Notes: a model not told the origin generated them from the letters alone. A stretch of 27,110 bases of DNA from Firmicutes bacterium UBA4996 (GCA_002396805.1 DGYW01000011.1:1-27110), one strand, 5' to 3'; numbered from the stretch's first letter, positions 7,020-15,346 are shown. Made by a program: numbers and translations.

Positions 7020-8081
7020 TTAGATATGACTATCCACTAAGGCTTGCTCGCGAAGGCGACGCAGGCCATCTTTAATTGCCCGTGCCCTAACTTCTCCAAT
7101 TCCTTCTACTTCATCTAGCTCCTCGATGGAAGCATCCATTACTGAGGAAATCTCTCCGAACTCTTTTACTAAATTCTCAATCACCGGCATGGGCAAACGC
7201 GGTATTTTAGCTAAAATTCGATATCCGCGGGGTGTTACTGACTGCTCTAGAGTACTGATGCTACTGCCATACCCCAGAGCCTTGGAAATAAGATTGTGAT
7301 TCAGCAAATCATCCGAATCTAGCTCTCCTAATTGACTCCAGGCATCAGTTGCTCCTGTTCCGGGAACAAAGTAGTCTTTGAACACCAACAAACCTTCGTC
7401 TTTAATATCCGCCATTAATTCTTCCAACTGCATTCTGACTAGCCGCCCCTCGGATCCTAGCTGGCTCACATACCGTTCGATTTCACCAGCGATCCGAGTA
7501 ACCATCTGGCTGCGGTGCAGAACAGTAGTGACATCGTTGAGGGTTACTAAATCCTCGAACTCTAGGGCACTCAAATTAATCAACGATTGTTGAAAGACAC
7601 TTCTATATTTCTCCAAAGTGGAAAGGGCCTGGTTAGCCTTGGCTAAAATTACACTAACCTCGCGCAATATGTATTTCCAGTTAGCCTTATAGATGGTAAT
7701 CACATTTCGCCTTTGAGAAATAGAAATCACAATTTGCCCAGTTTGCTTCGCTACCCGCTCAGCAGTGCGATGCCGTGTGCCCGTCTCGTAACTGGGAATC
7801 ATGGGATCAGGAGTTAGCTGAGTATTGGCATATAAAATCTTCTTTGCATCACTGGACAAAACGATGGCCCCATCCATTTTAGCCAGTTCGTAAAGGGCCG
7901 CAGGATGCATCTCTGAATCAATGCGAAAGCCACCATTAACCAAAGCCAATACTTCGGGTGTATCGCCAATTACAATCAATGCTCCCGTCTTGGCCTTTAA
8001 AATGCTTTCTAAACCCTCATGGAGCTGAGTGCCTGGTGCCATCACCTCAAGGTCTTTGTACATCAATTCCTCCTCACGCAT
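7020..8081 (-). CDS. disA: DNA integrity scanning protein DisA, diadenylate cyclase
   Basis: The 353-residue enzyme makes cyclic di-AMP from two ATP and senses branched DNA. The DAC domain (about residues 10-145) has the catalytic DGA (70-72) within AKMDGAIVLS and the ATP-binding GTRHRTAERVAKQTG (101-115), followed by SQRRNVITIY. A helical spine follows, and a C-terminal helix-hairpin-helix DNA-binding domain (about 290-350, VEGIGEVRARAIKDGLRRLR). Start ATG 8081 has AGAGGTGA upstream; ATG at 8063, preceded by GAGGAGG, is also possible. It follows radA by four bases, the conserved radA-disA pair, in which RadA is known to modulate DisA in Bacillus. Its stop is one base from that of the convergent gene at 6617. 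Confidence 0.97.
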   Translation of the reverse strand: MREEELMYKDLEVMAPGTQLHEGLESILKAKTGALIVIGDTPEVLALVNGGFRIDSEMHPAALYELAKMDGAIVLSSDAKKILYANTQLTPDPMIPSYETGTRHRTAERVAKQTGQIVISISQRRNVITIYKANWKYILREVSVILAKANQALSTLEKYRSVFQQSLINLSALEFEDLVTLNDVTTVLHRSQMVTRIAGEIERYVSQLGSEGRLVRMQLEELMADIKDEGLLVFKDYFVPGTGATDAWSQLGELDSDDLLNHNLISKALGYGSSISTLEQSVTPRGYRILAKIPRLPMPVIENLVKEFGEISSVMDASIEELDEVEGIGEVRARAIKDGLRRLREQALVDSHI

Positions 8082-8085
8082 TAGC

Positions 8086-9444
8086 TCACCTCTTCTTTTC
8101 CACAGTTAGATTCAGGGCTTCTTGAATAGTGCTTACACCCTTAACCTCAATAGGTTCATTGCCTTGTACGTTAGCTTGGGGGATAATACACTGTTTGAAG
8201 CCTAGTCGATGCAATTCTCGCAAACGTTGCTCCATACCCCGCACTGCACGAATTTCGCCTGCTAAGCCAACCTCACCTAGAATGGCGCAGAGTGGATCAA
8301 CACACACATTAGCCACACTACTGGCCACTGCAACAGCCATGCCTAAGTCTAGAGCAGGCTCCTGCAACTTCAATCCACCAGCAATGTTTAAAAATACATC
8401 TTGAGTTTGCAAGGGATAACCTTGCCTTTTTTCAAGTACAGCCAAGATTATGGAAAAACGCTGATAATCAACGCCAGTAGTTTGGCGCCGAGGATTACCT
8501 CCGAAAGGAGCGGGTGCCACTAGGGCTTGGACCTCCACTAAAAGAGGACGAGTCCCTTCCATATAAGGAACAACCACAGAACCTGAACTGGTCACTGGTC
8601 GTTGTGATAATAGAAACTGCGAGGGGTTGGCCACTGGAATAAGGCCTTGCCCACTCATTTCAAAAATGCCCACCTCATGTGTTGAGCCAAAACGGTTTTT
8701 TACCGAGCGAATGATTCGAAAAGATGTATGTACCTCCCCTTCGAAGTATAAAACAAAATCCACCGCGTGCTCTAACACCTTTGGTCCGGCAAGGTTGCCA
8801 CCCTTAGTAACATGACCCACAAGTAGAATAGCGATTTCATTACCCTTGGCCATCTGCAGAAACCGCCCTGTAGACTCGCGCACCTGCCCAACGCTACCAG
8901 GTGGCGAAGAGACTTCTTCTACAAACATTGTTTGAATGGAGTCCACAATCACCAAAACCGGTTGTACTTCGTCAATTATGTCACAAATGGCGTTGGTGCT
9001 TGCCTCGCTCACGGCGATCAAACGTTCTTCAACTGCTTCTAAACGCAAGGCTCGCAACTTTAATTGTGCTAGCGATTCTTCACCCGTAACATACAAAACC
9101 TTGCCCCGCTCTTTAGCCACTCCACTAGCTACCTGAAGTAGCAAGGTGGACTTACCAATACCTGGATCCCCGCCAATGAGACCGAGACAACCCGGAACTA
9201 ATCCTCCACCTAAAACCCGATCCAACTCCTCAATACCAGTGCTAAACCTGGATTCGGCGCTGTTTTCGATCTCAGTTAAGGGCAGGGGCTTACTTCTAGA
9301 GACCCAGGACCGTTCTTGACGAGAAGGCCCAGTGGTCTCTTCCACCAAGGTATTCCACTCCCCACAATTGGGACATTTACCCATCCACCGGGGACTCTCT
9401 GCCCCGCAAGACTGACAAACAAACAAGACGGTTTTTCTAGCCAC
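8086..9444 (-). CDS. radA: DNA repair protein RadA (branch-migration ATPase)
   Basis: The 452-residue protein has an N-terminal zinc finger (C10, C13, C24, C27), a RecA-like ATPase domain with Walker A GGDPGIGKST at 91-100 and the RadA-specific KNRFG at 249-253. The C-terminal part is a Lon protease-like domain (GGLKLQEPALDLGMAVAVASS), without proteolytic function in this family. RadA drives branch migration of recombination intermediates. Start GTG at 9444 follows AAGGG with a six-base spacer; the zinc finger begins nine codons later, so no residue is missing. The promoter lies at 9488-9516, inside the terminator of the clpC operon. disA follows directly. Confidence 0.97.
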   Translation of the reverse strand: MARKTVLFVCQSCGAESPRWMGKCPNCGEWNTLVEETTGPSRQERSWVSRSKPLPLTEIENSAESRFSTGIEELDRVLGGGLVPGCLGLIGGDPGIGKSTLLLQVASGVAKERGKVLYVTGEESLAQLKLRALRLEAVEERLIAVSEASTNAICDIIDEVQPVLVIVDSIQTMFVEEVSSPPGSVGQVRESTGRFLQMAKGNEIAILLVGHVTKGGNLAGPKVLEHAVDFVLYFEGEVHTSFRIIRSVKNRFGSTHEVGIFEMSGQGLIPVANPSQFLLSQRPVTSSGSVVVPYMEGTRPLLVEVQALVAPAPFGGNPRRQTTGVDYQRFSIILAVLEKRQGYPLQTQDVFLNIAGGLKLQEPALDLGMAVAVASSVANVCVDPLCAILGEVGLAGEIRAVRGMEQRLRELHRLGFKQCIIPQANVQGNEPIEVKGVSTIQEALNLTVEKKR

Positions 9445-9487
9445 GGAATACCCTTTCTATATTGCCATATTTTTGTTACTCCCTTTA

Positions 9488-9516
9488 ATTATACCATCAG
9501 AAAAAGGAGTGCACAA
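9488..9516 (-). promoter_or_regulatory. Promoter of radA-disA, overlapping the clpC terminator
   Basis: On the minus strand TTGTGC (9511-9516), a 17-base spacer and a perfect TATAAT (9488-9493) precede radA. The -35 hexamer and part of the spacer are the 3' arm and T tract of the clpC terminator at 9501-9537. Confidence 0.75.
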
Positions 9517-9537
9517 CTGCTGACAAGCGTGCACTCC
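9501..9537 (-). terminator. Terminator of the ctsR-mcsA-mcsB-clpC operon
   Basis: On the minus strand GGAGTGCAC and GTGCACTCC form a perfect 9-bp stem with a 14-base loop, followed by TTTTTC. It begins about 19 bases after the clpC stop codon. Confidence 0.88.
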
Positions 9538-9555
9538 TCCAATTGGAATAACTCT

Positions 9556-11967
9556 TTAGTAGAAAGTAAATTCGCCTTCCCGGGTATCTACTGTAATAGT
9601 GCCCCCTTCACCAAAGGTCCCCTTGAGGATTTCTTCAGCTAACGGGTTTTCAATATATCGCTGAATGGCTCTACGCAGCGGTCTTGCTCCAAAGTCAGGA
9701 TCAAACCCCTTGTTGGCCAATAGTTCTTTCGCTAGGTCCGTGACGATTAGTTTAATATCCATGCCCTCCAATTGAGTCCTAAGCTCTTTGAGCATTATAT
9801 CCACAATTTGGCTAATATGGACCTTATTTAAAGCATGGAAGACCACAATTTCGTCCACTCGGTTGAGAAATTCGGGCCGGAAGGTCCGTTTTAGTTCGTC
9901 AGTAACCTTACTCTTCATGGCTTCATAATCACTACGTTCGTCCACCACGGTGCGGAACCCAATGCCCGAATCCCGCTGAATCTGATGGGCGCCCACGTTA
10001 GAAGTCATGATCACTACCGTGTTGCGAAAGTCCACAGTCCGTCCCTTAGAATCGGTCAATCTTCCATCTTCCAACACTTGTAGAAGGATGTTGAACACCT
10101 CGGGGTGGGCCTTCTCGATTTCGTCAAATAGAACTATGGAGTAAGGCTTACGGCGCACTCTTTCAGTAAGCTGGCCTCCTTCGTCGTAGCCAACATATCC
10201 TGGCGGTGAGCCGACTAAACGGGCCACAGAATGGCGTTCCATGTATTCGGACATGTCTATGCGAATGGTCGCGTCCTCATCGCCAAAGAGGGCTTCGGCC
10301 AATGCCTTAGCCAATTCTGTTTTGCCTACTCCTGTTGGTCCTAAGAAAATAAAAGAACCAATGGGTCTGTTCGGATCCTTCAGACCAGCGTGGGCCCGCC
10401 GAACTGCCTGGGAGATGGCACCAATAGCCTCATCCTGCCCGATCACTCTATGGTGGAGGACTTCTTCAAGGTTGAGCAAACGCACCGCTTCTTCCTCCGC
10501 GATATCCGTCACCGGAACTCCAGTCCAACCCGCAACAACGGCGGCGATATCTTCAGCAGTGACTACTGCTTCGGCTCGCCCATGACTACTGCGCCATTCG
10601 GTACGTTTTTCTTCCAACTCTTGTTGGAGCTTCTGCTCATCATCACGGAGACTTGCGGCCTGCTCAAACTCTTCGTTTTTAATAGCCGCCTCCTTCTCGA
10701 TCCTCACTTCTTCAATCTTAGCTTCAAGATCCTTTAATTCAGGTGGAGCTACTAAACCACTGAGGCGAACCTTAGAACCGGCCTCATCCATCAAGTCAAT
10801 GGCTTTATCTGGGAGAAAACGATCACTAATATAGCGATCTCCCAGGCGGGCAGCTGCCACAATAGCCTCATCCTTAATCTTCACTCGATGGTGAGCCTCA
10901 TAACGATCTCGCAAGCCTTTGAGAATCTCAATGGTCTCTTCCACTGTAGGCTCATCTACCATAACTGGTTGGAAACGGCGCTCCAAGGCCGCATCCTTTT
11001 CCACATGTTTTTGATACTCATCTAAAGTAGTAGCGCCTATAGCTTGAAGCTCACCACGGGCCAGGGCCGGTTTGAGAATATTCGCCGCATCAATGGCTCC
11101 TTCCGCAGCACCGGCTCCAATAATGGTGTGCATTTCATCAATAAATAAGACCACATCACCAGCTGCCCTAATTTCTTCCATTACCTTTTTCAGGCGCTCT
11201 TCAAATTCGCCACGGAACTTCGAACCGGCCACCAAACTACCTAGATCCAAAGTAACCACGCGCTTATTGTTCAAGGTCTCTGGCACATCGTTATTTATGA
11301 TTTTTAAAGCTAAGCCTTCCGCAATCGCGGTTTTACCAACCCCAGGCTCTCCAATGAGCACTGGATTGTTTTTGGTGCGTCGGCTGAGAATCTGGATGAC
11401 CCGTTGAATCTCCTTTTCCCGGCCGATGACCGGATCTAACTTACCTTCTTCAGCTAGGGCTGTTAAATCACGCCCAAACTGATCTAAAGTTGGAGTCTTG
11501 TTGGGTCTAGGTGTCTGAGCTTTTGTCTGGCCACCGCCACCTAACTGACTAGTGACTTGGTTACGAACCTTATCTAAGTCCGCACCCAAGTTATGCAAAA
11601 CCTGAGCTGCCACACCCTCTCCTTCCCGGATTAGACCAAGGAGGAGGTGTTCGGTTCCAATATAGGTATGACCGAGACGCCGGGCCTCATCGAAAGCTAA
11701 TTCTAACACCCGTTTAGATCGGGGAGTAAAGCCGATTTGACCCTGGGTTGGTTGACCTCCGCGCCCGATCATGCGCTCTACTTCATCCCGGACCTGGTCT
11801 ATGCTAATTCCTAGAGATAATAGAGATCTTGCTGCCACATCTTCACCTTCGGCAATTAGACCTAGGAGAATGTGTTCTGTCCCTACCACATTATGTCCTA
11901 ACCGTCTTGCCTCTTCTTGGGAAAGAACTATTACACGCTGTGCTCGTTCAGTAAAACGTCCAAACAC
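9556..11967 (-). CDS. clpC: AAA+ ATPase/chaperone ClpC (subunit of ClpCP protease)
   Basis: The 803-residue Hsp100 protein has two N-terminal Clp repeats (about residues 1-66 and 76-141) that bind adaptors and phospho-arginine. The first AAA+ module has Walker A GEPGVGKT at 206-213 and FIDEMH at 275-280. A middle domain includes a UVR-type motif (429-447, NEEFEQAASLRDDEQKL), and the second AAA+ module has GPTGVGKT at 543-550 and LFDEIEKAHPEV. Length is the same as Bacillus ClpC (about 810). With ClpP it degrades misfolded and arginine-phosphorylated proteins. Start GTG at 11967 follows AGGTGG. It is the last gene of the CtsR-controlled operon, eight bases after mcsB. Confidence 0.98.
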   Translation of the reverse strand: MFGRFTERAQRVIVLSQEEARRLGHNVVGTEHILLGLIAEGEDVAARSLLSLGISIDQVRDEVERMIGRGGQPTQGQIGFTPRSKRVLELAFDEARRLGHTYIGTEHLLLGLIREGEGVAAQVLHNLGADLDKVRNQVTSQLGGGGQTKAQTPRPNKTPTLDQFGRDLTALAEEGKLDPVIGREKEIQRVIQILSRRTKNNPVLIGEPGVGKTAIAEGLALKIINNDVPETLNNKRVVTLDLGSLVAGSKFRGEFEERLKKVMEEIRAAGDVVLFIDEMHTIIGAGAAEGAIDAANILKPALARGELQAIGATTLDEYQKHVEKDAALERRFQPVMVDEPTVEETIEILKGLRDRYEAHHRVKIKDEAIVAAARLGDRYISDRFLPDKAIDLMDEAGSKVRLSGLVAPPELKDLEAKIEEVRIEKEAAIKNEEFEQAASLRDDEQKLQQELEEKRTEWRSSHGRAEAVVTAEDIAAVVAGWTGVPVTDIAEEEAVRLLNLEEVLHHRVIGQDEAIGAISQAVRRAHAGLKDPNRPIGSFIFLGPTGVGKTELAKALAEALFGDEDATIRIDMSEYMERHSVARLVGSPPGYVGYDEGGQLTERVRRKPYSIVLFDEIEKAHPEVFNILLQVLEDGRLTDSKGRTVDFRNTVVIMTSNVGAHQIQRDSGIGFRTVVDERSDYEAMKSKVTDELKRTFRPEFLNRVDEIVVFHALNKVHISQIVDIMLKELRTQLEGMDIKLIVTDLAKELLANKGFDPDFGARPLRRAIQRYIENPLAEEILKGTFGEGGTITVDTREGEFTFY

Positions 11968-11975
11968 GTTTCCAC

Positions 11976-13031
11976 CTACTTTCCTGAATGAAATTCATTG
12001 TTTTTCAAAGTTTCCCTAATTAAACTGGCCCGCAGACGATCTCGTTCGTGCACTGGTAGTGACTGACCCATCATTCTCTGTAAATGGGCCGAACGGATCT
12101 GAACCAACAATTGCTTCAATACTTCAGAATCACTTTCCGTAATCACACCTAGATCGATACCCAATTTCAAATCTGAAAGCAACTCCATTGCTTCCCGACT
12201 GGTAATTGAACGGGCTTGAGTCAAGACCCCATAAGAACGATAGAGCCAATCTTCAGTCTCTAGCTTCCGCTCCTCTTCAAGTAAATACTCCCGGGCATGT
12301 CTTTCACTATGGAGGATTTGCCCAGTAAAGCGAGACAGATGTTCAATTGTCTCTTCCTCAGTATGACCGAGGGTGATCTGATTGGAGAGCTGGAACACAT
12401 TGCCCCATACATCACTACCTTCTCCATAGAGACCGCGCACTATCAGACCAAACTTAGAAACAGTTCCGAGGATCTCCTGTACCTTCTGGAGCCTGCGCAA
12501 TGCTGGTAAATGAAGCATTACTGAAGCCCTAAGGGCTGTACCCACGTTAGTGGGGCAACTGGTCAAATAACCAGATTGGAGATGAAAAGCATAGTCAAGA
12601 TGCTGCTCAAAAATATCGTCTATCTCAGTAGCTAAGTTCCAGGTTTCACCCAGCTGCAAACCAGGCTTCAACACCTGAATACGCAGATGATCTTCTTCAT
12701 TAATCATGATACTCACATTAGCCTCATCATTAAGAATTACCGCTTTATGCTGAGGGTTTTCCATATGACTGGGGCTAACTAAATGTTCCTCCACCAAGAC
12801 CTGCCGGTCGAGAGTATCCATAGTAGCCATTTCTCTATAGGTGAAATTACCAAGAGGTTCTAAGAAACGAACCATCGCTTCGACCCGAGTAAGAACATCC
12901 CTTAGTTGTTCCCTGTTAGCTACATTCGGAAAGGGAACCCCCTGGAGGTTTCGGGCCAAGCGACAACGGGTACCCAGCACAATGTCACTGTGGGGACCAG
13001 TGTTCTTCATCCATGAACTAATCTCTCTCAT
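11976..13031 (-). CDS. mcsB: Protein arginine kinase McsB
   Basis: The 351-residue member of the phosphagen kinase fold phosphorylates arginines to tag proteins for ClpCP. Seen are the N-terminal DIVLGTRCRLARNLQGVPFP (ATP-phosphate-binding arginines), the nucleotide-site segment MLHLPALRRL preceded by CPTNVGTALRASV, and GLYGEGSDVWGNVFQLSNQITLG. A C-terminal RDRLRA matches the RDxxRA phospho-arginine allosteric motif. The ATG at 13031 with GGGGGAG four bases upstream is preferred over the GTG at 13046, which would sit upstream of that RBS. It overlaps the mcsA stop by 14 bases, so the two are translationally coupled; McsA is its activator. Confidence 0.96.
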   Translation of the reverse strand: MREISSWMKNTGPHSDIVLGTRCRLARNLQGVPFPNVANREQLRDVLTRVEAMVRFLEPLGNFTYREMATMDTLDRQVLVEEHLVSPSHMENPQHKAVILNDEANVSIMINEEDHLRIQVLKPGLQLGETWNLATEIDDIFEQHLDYAFHLQSGYLTSCPTNVGTALRASVMLHLPALRRLQKVQEILGTVSKFGLIVRGLYGEGSDVWGNVFQLSNQITLGHTEEETIEHLSRFTGQILHSERHAREYLLEEERKLETEDWLYRSYGVLTQARSITSREAMELLSDLKLGIDLGVITESDSEVLKQLLVQIRSAHLQRMMGQSLPVHERDRLRASLIRETLKNNEFHSGK

Positions 13032-13542
13032 GGCTCTCCCCCCCACCAGCTAGCTTCTGCTCCAATTGACGGATTTCATCACGGTAAACTGCTGCTTGTT
13101 CGAAGTTTTCCGCTCGTACACACTCGTCCAATTGCTTTCGAATCTCTTCAATTTGTCTCCCTACCCAGGCTTTGGGATAGCTGCGTGCGGGAACCTTTCC
13201 GGTGTGTTTTTCTGAACCATGCAATCTACGCAAGACTGGATTCAGTTCGCTGCTAAACACTTCATAACAACTACTACAACCTAACCGGCCACTTTTTTGT
13301 ACATCTAGCAACGTAAGGCCGCAAGTAGGACAGCTTTTCCCCTCTAGGGCCTGACTAGTCTTACTAGCAAAGGGACCGTGTTGAAACATACTCGAAAGGA
13401 TGTTTTGCAGATCAAAGCCAATGCTAAAGTTGGTGTAACCCTGGGCACAAGCTTGACAGAGATGTAATTCTGTCTTGTTATTGTTTTCAATTTTGACAAA
13501 CTTTACAGTGGCCTCGTTTTGTCCGCATTTTTCACAGAACAT
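13018..13542 (-). CDS. mcsA: McsA, zinc-finger activator of McsB
   Basis: The 174-residue protein has four CxxC pairs: FCEKCG at the N-terminus, LCQACAQ near 28-34, CPTCGLTLL near 70, and GCSSCYEVF near 87. A C-terminal UVR motif (EEIRKQLDECVRAENFEQAAVYRDEIRQL) is related to the ClpC middle domain. McsA binds zinc and activates McsB kinase. In Bacillus it also supports CtsR control and helps in metal and thiol stress. Start ATG 13542 has GGAGGGATAGTT upstream. It sits between ctsR and mcsB in the standard order. No Cys is lost from the metal pairs. Confidence 0.96.
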   Translation of the reverse strand: MFCEKCGQNEATVKFVKIENNNKTELHLCQACAQGYTNFSIGFDLQNILSSMFQHGPFASKTSQALEGKSCPTCGLTLLDVQKSGRLGCSSCYEVFSSELNPVLRRLHGSEKHTGKVPARSYPKAWVGRQIEEIRKQLDECVRAENFEQAAVYRDEIRQLEQKLAGGGESHERD

Positions 13543-13555
13543 AACTATCCCTCCT

Positions 13556-14020
13556 TTACCCTTCCAACTTAATGATGAAAAACAACAAGGACCGCATTAG
13601 GCTAGCCCGTAGAATTTCCTTGCCTTGACTGACTGTACTAACCTCTTGCTGAACAATTCCTCTAATTACTTGACATTCTCTGGGGCTAATAACCTGATAG
13701 TCCCTAAGACTTGCGAGAATGTTCTCCATGCTACGTTCATCCAATTCTGGTCCTATGCTCTGCAAAAGAGCAATGGCATGTTCAAAACTGTCGCCGACCT
13801 GCACATGGCCCACTCGAATATAACCACCACCACCTCGGCGACTTTCTACCAAATAGCCCCGTTCTAGGGTGAAGCGGGTGGTCAAAACATAGTTTATCTG
13901 CGATGGAACGCAGGCAAAGTCATCTGCTAGTTGAGCTCTGCTTAATTCCACACTATTCGTTTGACTTTCCCTCAGCATTTTCTTGATATAGGCTTCAATG
14001 TGATCTGCTAGAGTTCCCAC
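13556..14020 (-). CDS. ctsR: Transcriptional repressor CtsR (class III heat shock)
   Basis: This is a 154-residue dimeric repressor. An N-terminal winged helix-turn-helix (about residues 20-72: SRAQLADDFACVPSQINYVLTTRF) is followed by the glycine-rich wing RRGGGGYIRV (61-70) that reads the operator and works as the thermosensor in CtsR. The C-terminal dimerisation domain follows. Start GTG 14020 with GGTGAG upstream. It represses its own operon through the two operators seen at 14036-14052 and 14104-14120. Inactivation in stress is known to depend on heat and on McsA/McsB, both encoded downstream. Confidence 0.97.
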   Translation of the reverse strand: MGTLADHIEAYIKKMLRESQTNSVELSRAQLADDFACVPSQINYVLTTRFTLERGYLVESRRGGGGYIRVGHVQVGDSFEHAIALLQSIGPELDERSMENILASLRDYQVISPRECQVIRGIVQQEVSTVSQGKEILRASLMRSLLFFIIKLEG

Positions 14021-14035
14021 AGCTCACCAACTTTC

Positions 14036-14052
14036 TCTGACTAATACTGACC
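14036..14052 (-). promoter_or_regulatory. CtsR operator overlapping the ctsR transcription start
   Basis: On the minus strand GGTCAGT-ATT-AGTCAGA matches the direct-repeat heptads RGTCAAA spaced by three bases in 11 of 14 heptad positions. It lies just downstream of the TATAAT at 14061-14066, where bound CtsR would block initiation. Confidence 0.65.
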
Positions 14053-14060
14053 TTAGTTAA

Positions 14061-14091
14061 ATTATAGCACACACTCAGGTGCCTTAGGCAA
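14061..14091 (-). promoter_or_regulatory. Probable promoter of ctsR-mcsA-mcsB-clpC
   Basis: A perfect TATAAT (14061-14066, minus strand) is the only good -10 in the region. The -35 is weak: TTGCCT at 14086-14091 with a 19-base spacer. The flanking CtsR operators support the location. Confidence 0.6.
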
Positions 14092-14103
14092 GTCCCAAAG
14101 ATT

Positions 14104-14120
14104 GGTCAGGAAACGTCAAA
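14104..14120 (+). promoter_or_regulatory. CtsR operator upstream of the ctsR promoter
   Basis: GGTCAGG-AAA-CGTCAAA on the plus strand fits the CtsR direct repeat with the usual three-base A-centred spacer. It lies between the ctsR promoter and the divergent spmA gene, so it could also affect spmA, although heptad matches are imperfect. Confidence 0.6.
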
Positions 14121-14172
14121 TTGCTAAGTTCACCTTATCTGTTGACGCAGTAAAGCAATTAGGCGAATTTGC

Positions 14173-14201
14173 TCCTATTCTCTCCCTTTTTCGCATAAAG
14201 A
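14173..14201 (+). promoter_or_regulatory. Sigma-E-like promoter of spmAB
   Basis: TCCTATT (14173-14179), exactly 14 bases, then CATAAAGA (14194-14201) resembles the mother-cell sigma-E consensus KMATATT-N14-CATACAMT (six of seven and five of eight matches). The expected start leaves a leader of about 16 bases with AAGGA. It fits the known mother-cell expression of spmA/spmB in Bacillus. This is a by-eye match, not proven. Confidence 0.45.
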
Positions 14202-14223
14202 TGCTTTGGGAAGGATGTGAACC

Positions 14224-14811
14224 ATGATCAATTATATCTGGTTTTTTATGATCATTGCTGGCATAATTACGGCCGCTAGCAAGGGGCAAATCAATCTTGT
14301 CACCGAGGGGGTGCTCAAAGGAAGTGAACAAGCAGTTTTAGTAGCCGCGGGCTTGATTGGAATTGTGTCTTTTTGGTCGGGAGTTATGAGAATTGCTCAA
14401 GACTCAGGATTAATAAGAGCCATTTCTCGTCTAATCGGTCCCGTAGCTCGACGCGTTTTTCCCCAAGTACCAGCTGATCACCCTGCCATGGGAGCCCTTG
14501 TATTGAGTATGACTGCGAATTTCCTCGGCCTAGGAAACGCCTGCACTCCTCTGGGGCTAAAGGCCATGGGCCATCTGCAGGATCTCAACGGAGACAAAGA
14601 GACTGCTTCAGATGCCATCTGCACTTTCATGGTGATCACCGCTTCTAGTTTGACCGTTATCCCCTCTACGATTATAGCCCTTCGGTCCGCCCATGGCTCT
14701 CTAAATCCGACCGAGATTATTGGTCCGATTGTAGTGGCTACTGGCTGCTCAACCATAACCGCCCTTGTGGTGGATGGAATTCTCAGGCGTTTCAGTCAGA
14801 GGAGGCGTTGA
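14224..14811 (+). CDS. spmA: Spore maturation protein SpmA
   Basis: The 195-residue membrane protein has about five hydrophobic helices. It carries the nucleoside-recognition (Gate) domain features: GSEQAVLVAAGLIGIVSFWSGVMRIAQDSGL, and the signature MTANFLGLGNACTPLGLKAM near residue 100, followed by NGDKETASDAICTFMVI. SpmA and SpmB are needed for full core dehydration of the spore in Bacillus and Clostridium. The transported or sensed molecule is not known to me. ATG 14224 has AAGGA eight bases upstream. The gene diverges from ctsR and is followed by spmB after one base. Confidence 0.95.
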   Translation: MINYIWFFMIIAGIITAASKGQINLVTEGVLKGSEQAVLVAAGLIGIVSFWSGVMRIAQDSGLIRAISRLIGPVARRVFPQVPADHPAMGALVLSMTANFLGLGNACTPLGLKAMGHLQDLNGDKETASDAICTFMVITASSLTVIPSTIIALRSAHGSLNPTEIIGPIVVATGCSTITALVVDGILRRFSQRRR

Positions 14812-14812
14812 A

Positions 14813-15346
14813 ATGACCATTGTGATCCAAACCATTTCTCGTTGGGCCATTCCCCTCTTACTGCTCGCGATTACCACCTGGGGAATCAGCCACCGAGTCG
14901 CCGTTTACGAGAGTTTTGTGGAAGGGGCAAAAGAAGGCTGGCAAACCTCTCTCCGCTTACTCCCGTATTTAGTGGGTATGCTTGTGGCTATCAGGGTTTT
15001 TCAACACTCCGGGGCCCTAGAACAATTAATCACTCTACTTAGCCCCCTCACCGATTGGTTGGGCTTTCCAAGAGAAGTGTTGCCACTTGCTTTGATGCGA
15101 CCAATTTCTGGTTCAGGTTCTCTGGCCCTTTTAACACAAGTCTTAGAAACCTATGGGCCTGATTCCTTTGTTGGCCGCCTGGCTGCGACCCTAATGGGAA
15201 GCACCGAGACCAGCCTTTATGTACTCACGGTTTACGCAGGGTCGATTGGACTAAAGCGAACCCGACATACCCTAATTACCTCTCTCATCGCGGATCTTGC
15301 TGGATTTGTGGCAGCCTTTTATGTTGTTTTATGGTTTTTTGCATAA
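14813..15346 (+). CDS. spmB: Spore maturation protein SpmB
   Basis: The 177-residue Gate-domain membrane protein pairs with SpmA. Key segments are SFVEGAKEGWQTSLRLLPYLVGMLVAIRVFQHSGAL, the conserved ALMRPISGSGSLALL near residue 95, and MGSTETSLYVLTVYAGSIGLKRTRHTL. The hydrophobic C-terminus ends in FAAFYVVLWFFA-like residues. The frame is open from 14765 inside spmA, but ATG 14813 has GAGGAGG seven bases upstream and gives the normal SpmB length. One base separates it from the spmA stop, so the two form a single operon for spore core dehydration. Confidence 0.95.
   Translation: MTIVIQTISRWAIPLLLLAITTWGISHRVAVYESFVEGAKEGWQTSLRLLPYLVGMLVAIRVFQHSGALEQLITLLSPLTDWLGFPREVLPLALMRPISGSGSLALLTQVLETYGPDSFVGRLAATLMGSTETSLYVLTVYAGSIGLKRTRHTLITSLIADLAGFVAAFYVVLWFFA

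Noticed and set aside
10241..11407. Long plus-strand frames opposite clpC
   Set aside because: They are antisense shadows of a well-conserved gene, show no motif and have no ribosome binding site; this pattern is expected from codon bias.
14141..14172. TTGACG/GTTGA-N16-GGCGAATTTG as a sigma-A or forespore sigma-F promoter of spmA
   Set aside because: The -10 side matches poorly in either reading, and the sigma-E-like site nearer the gene fits better in spacing and known regulon.
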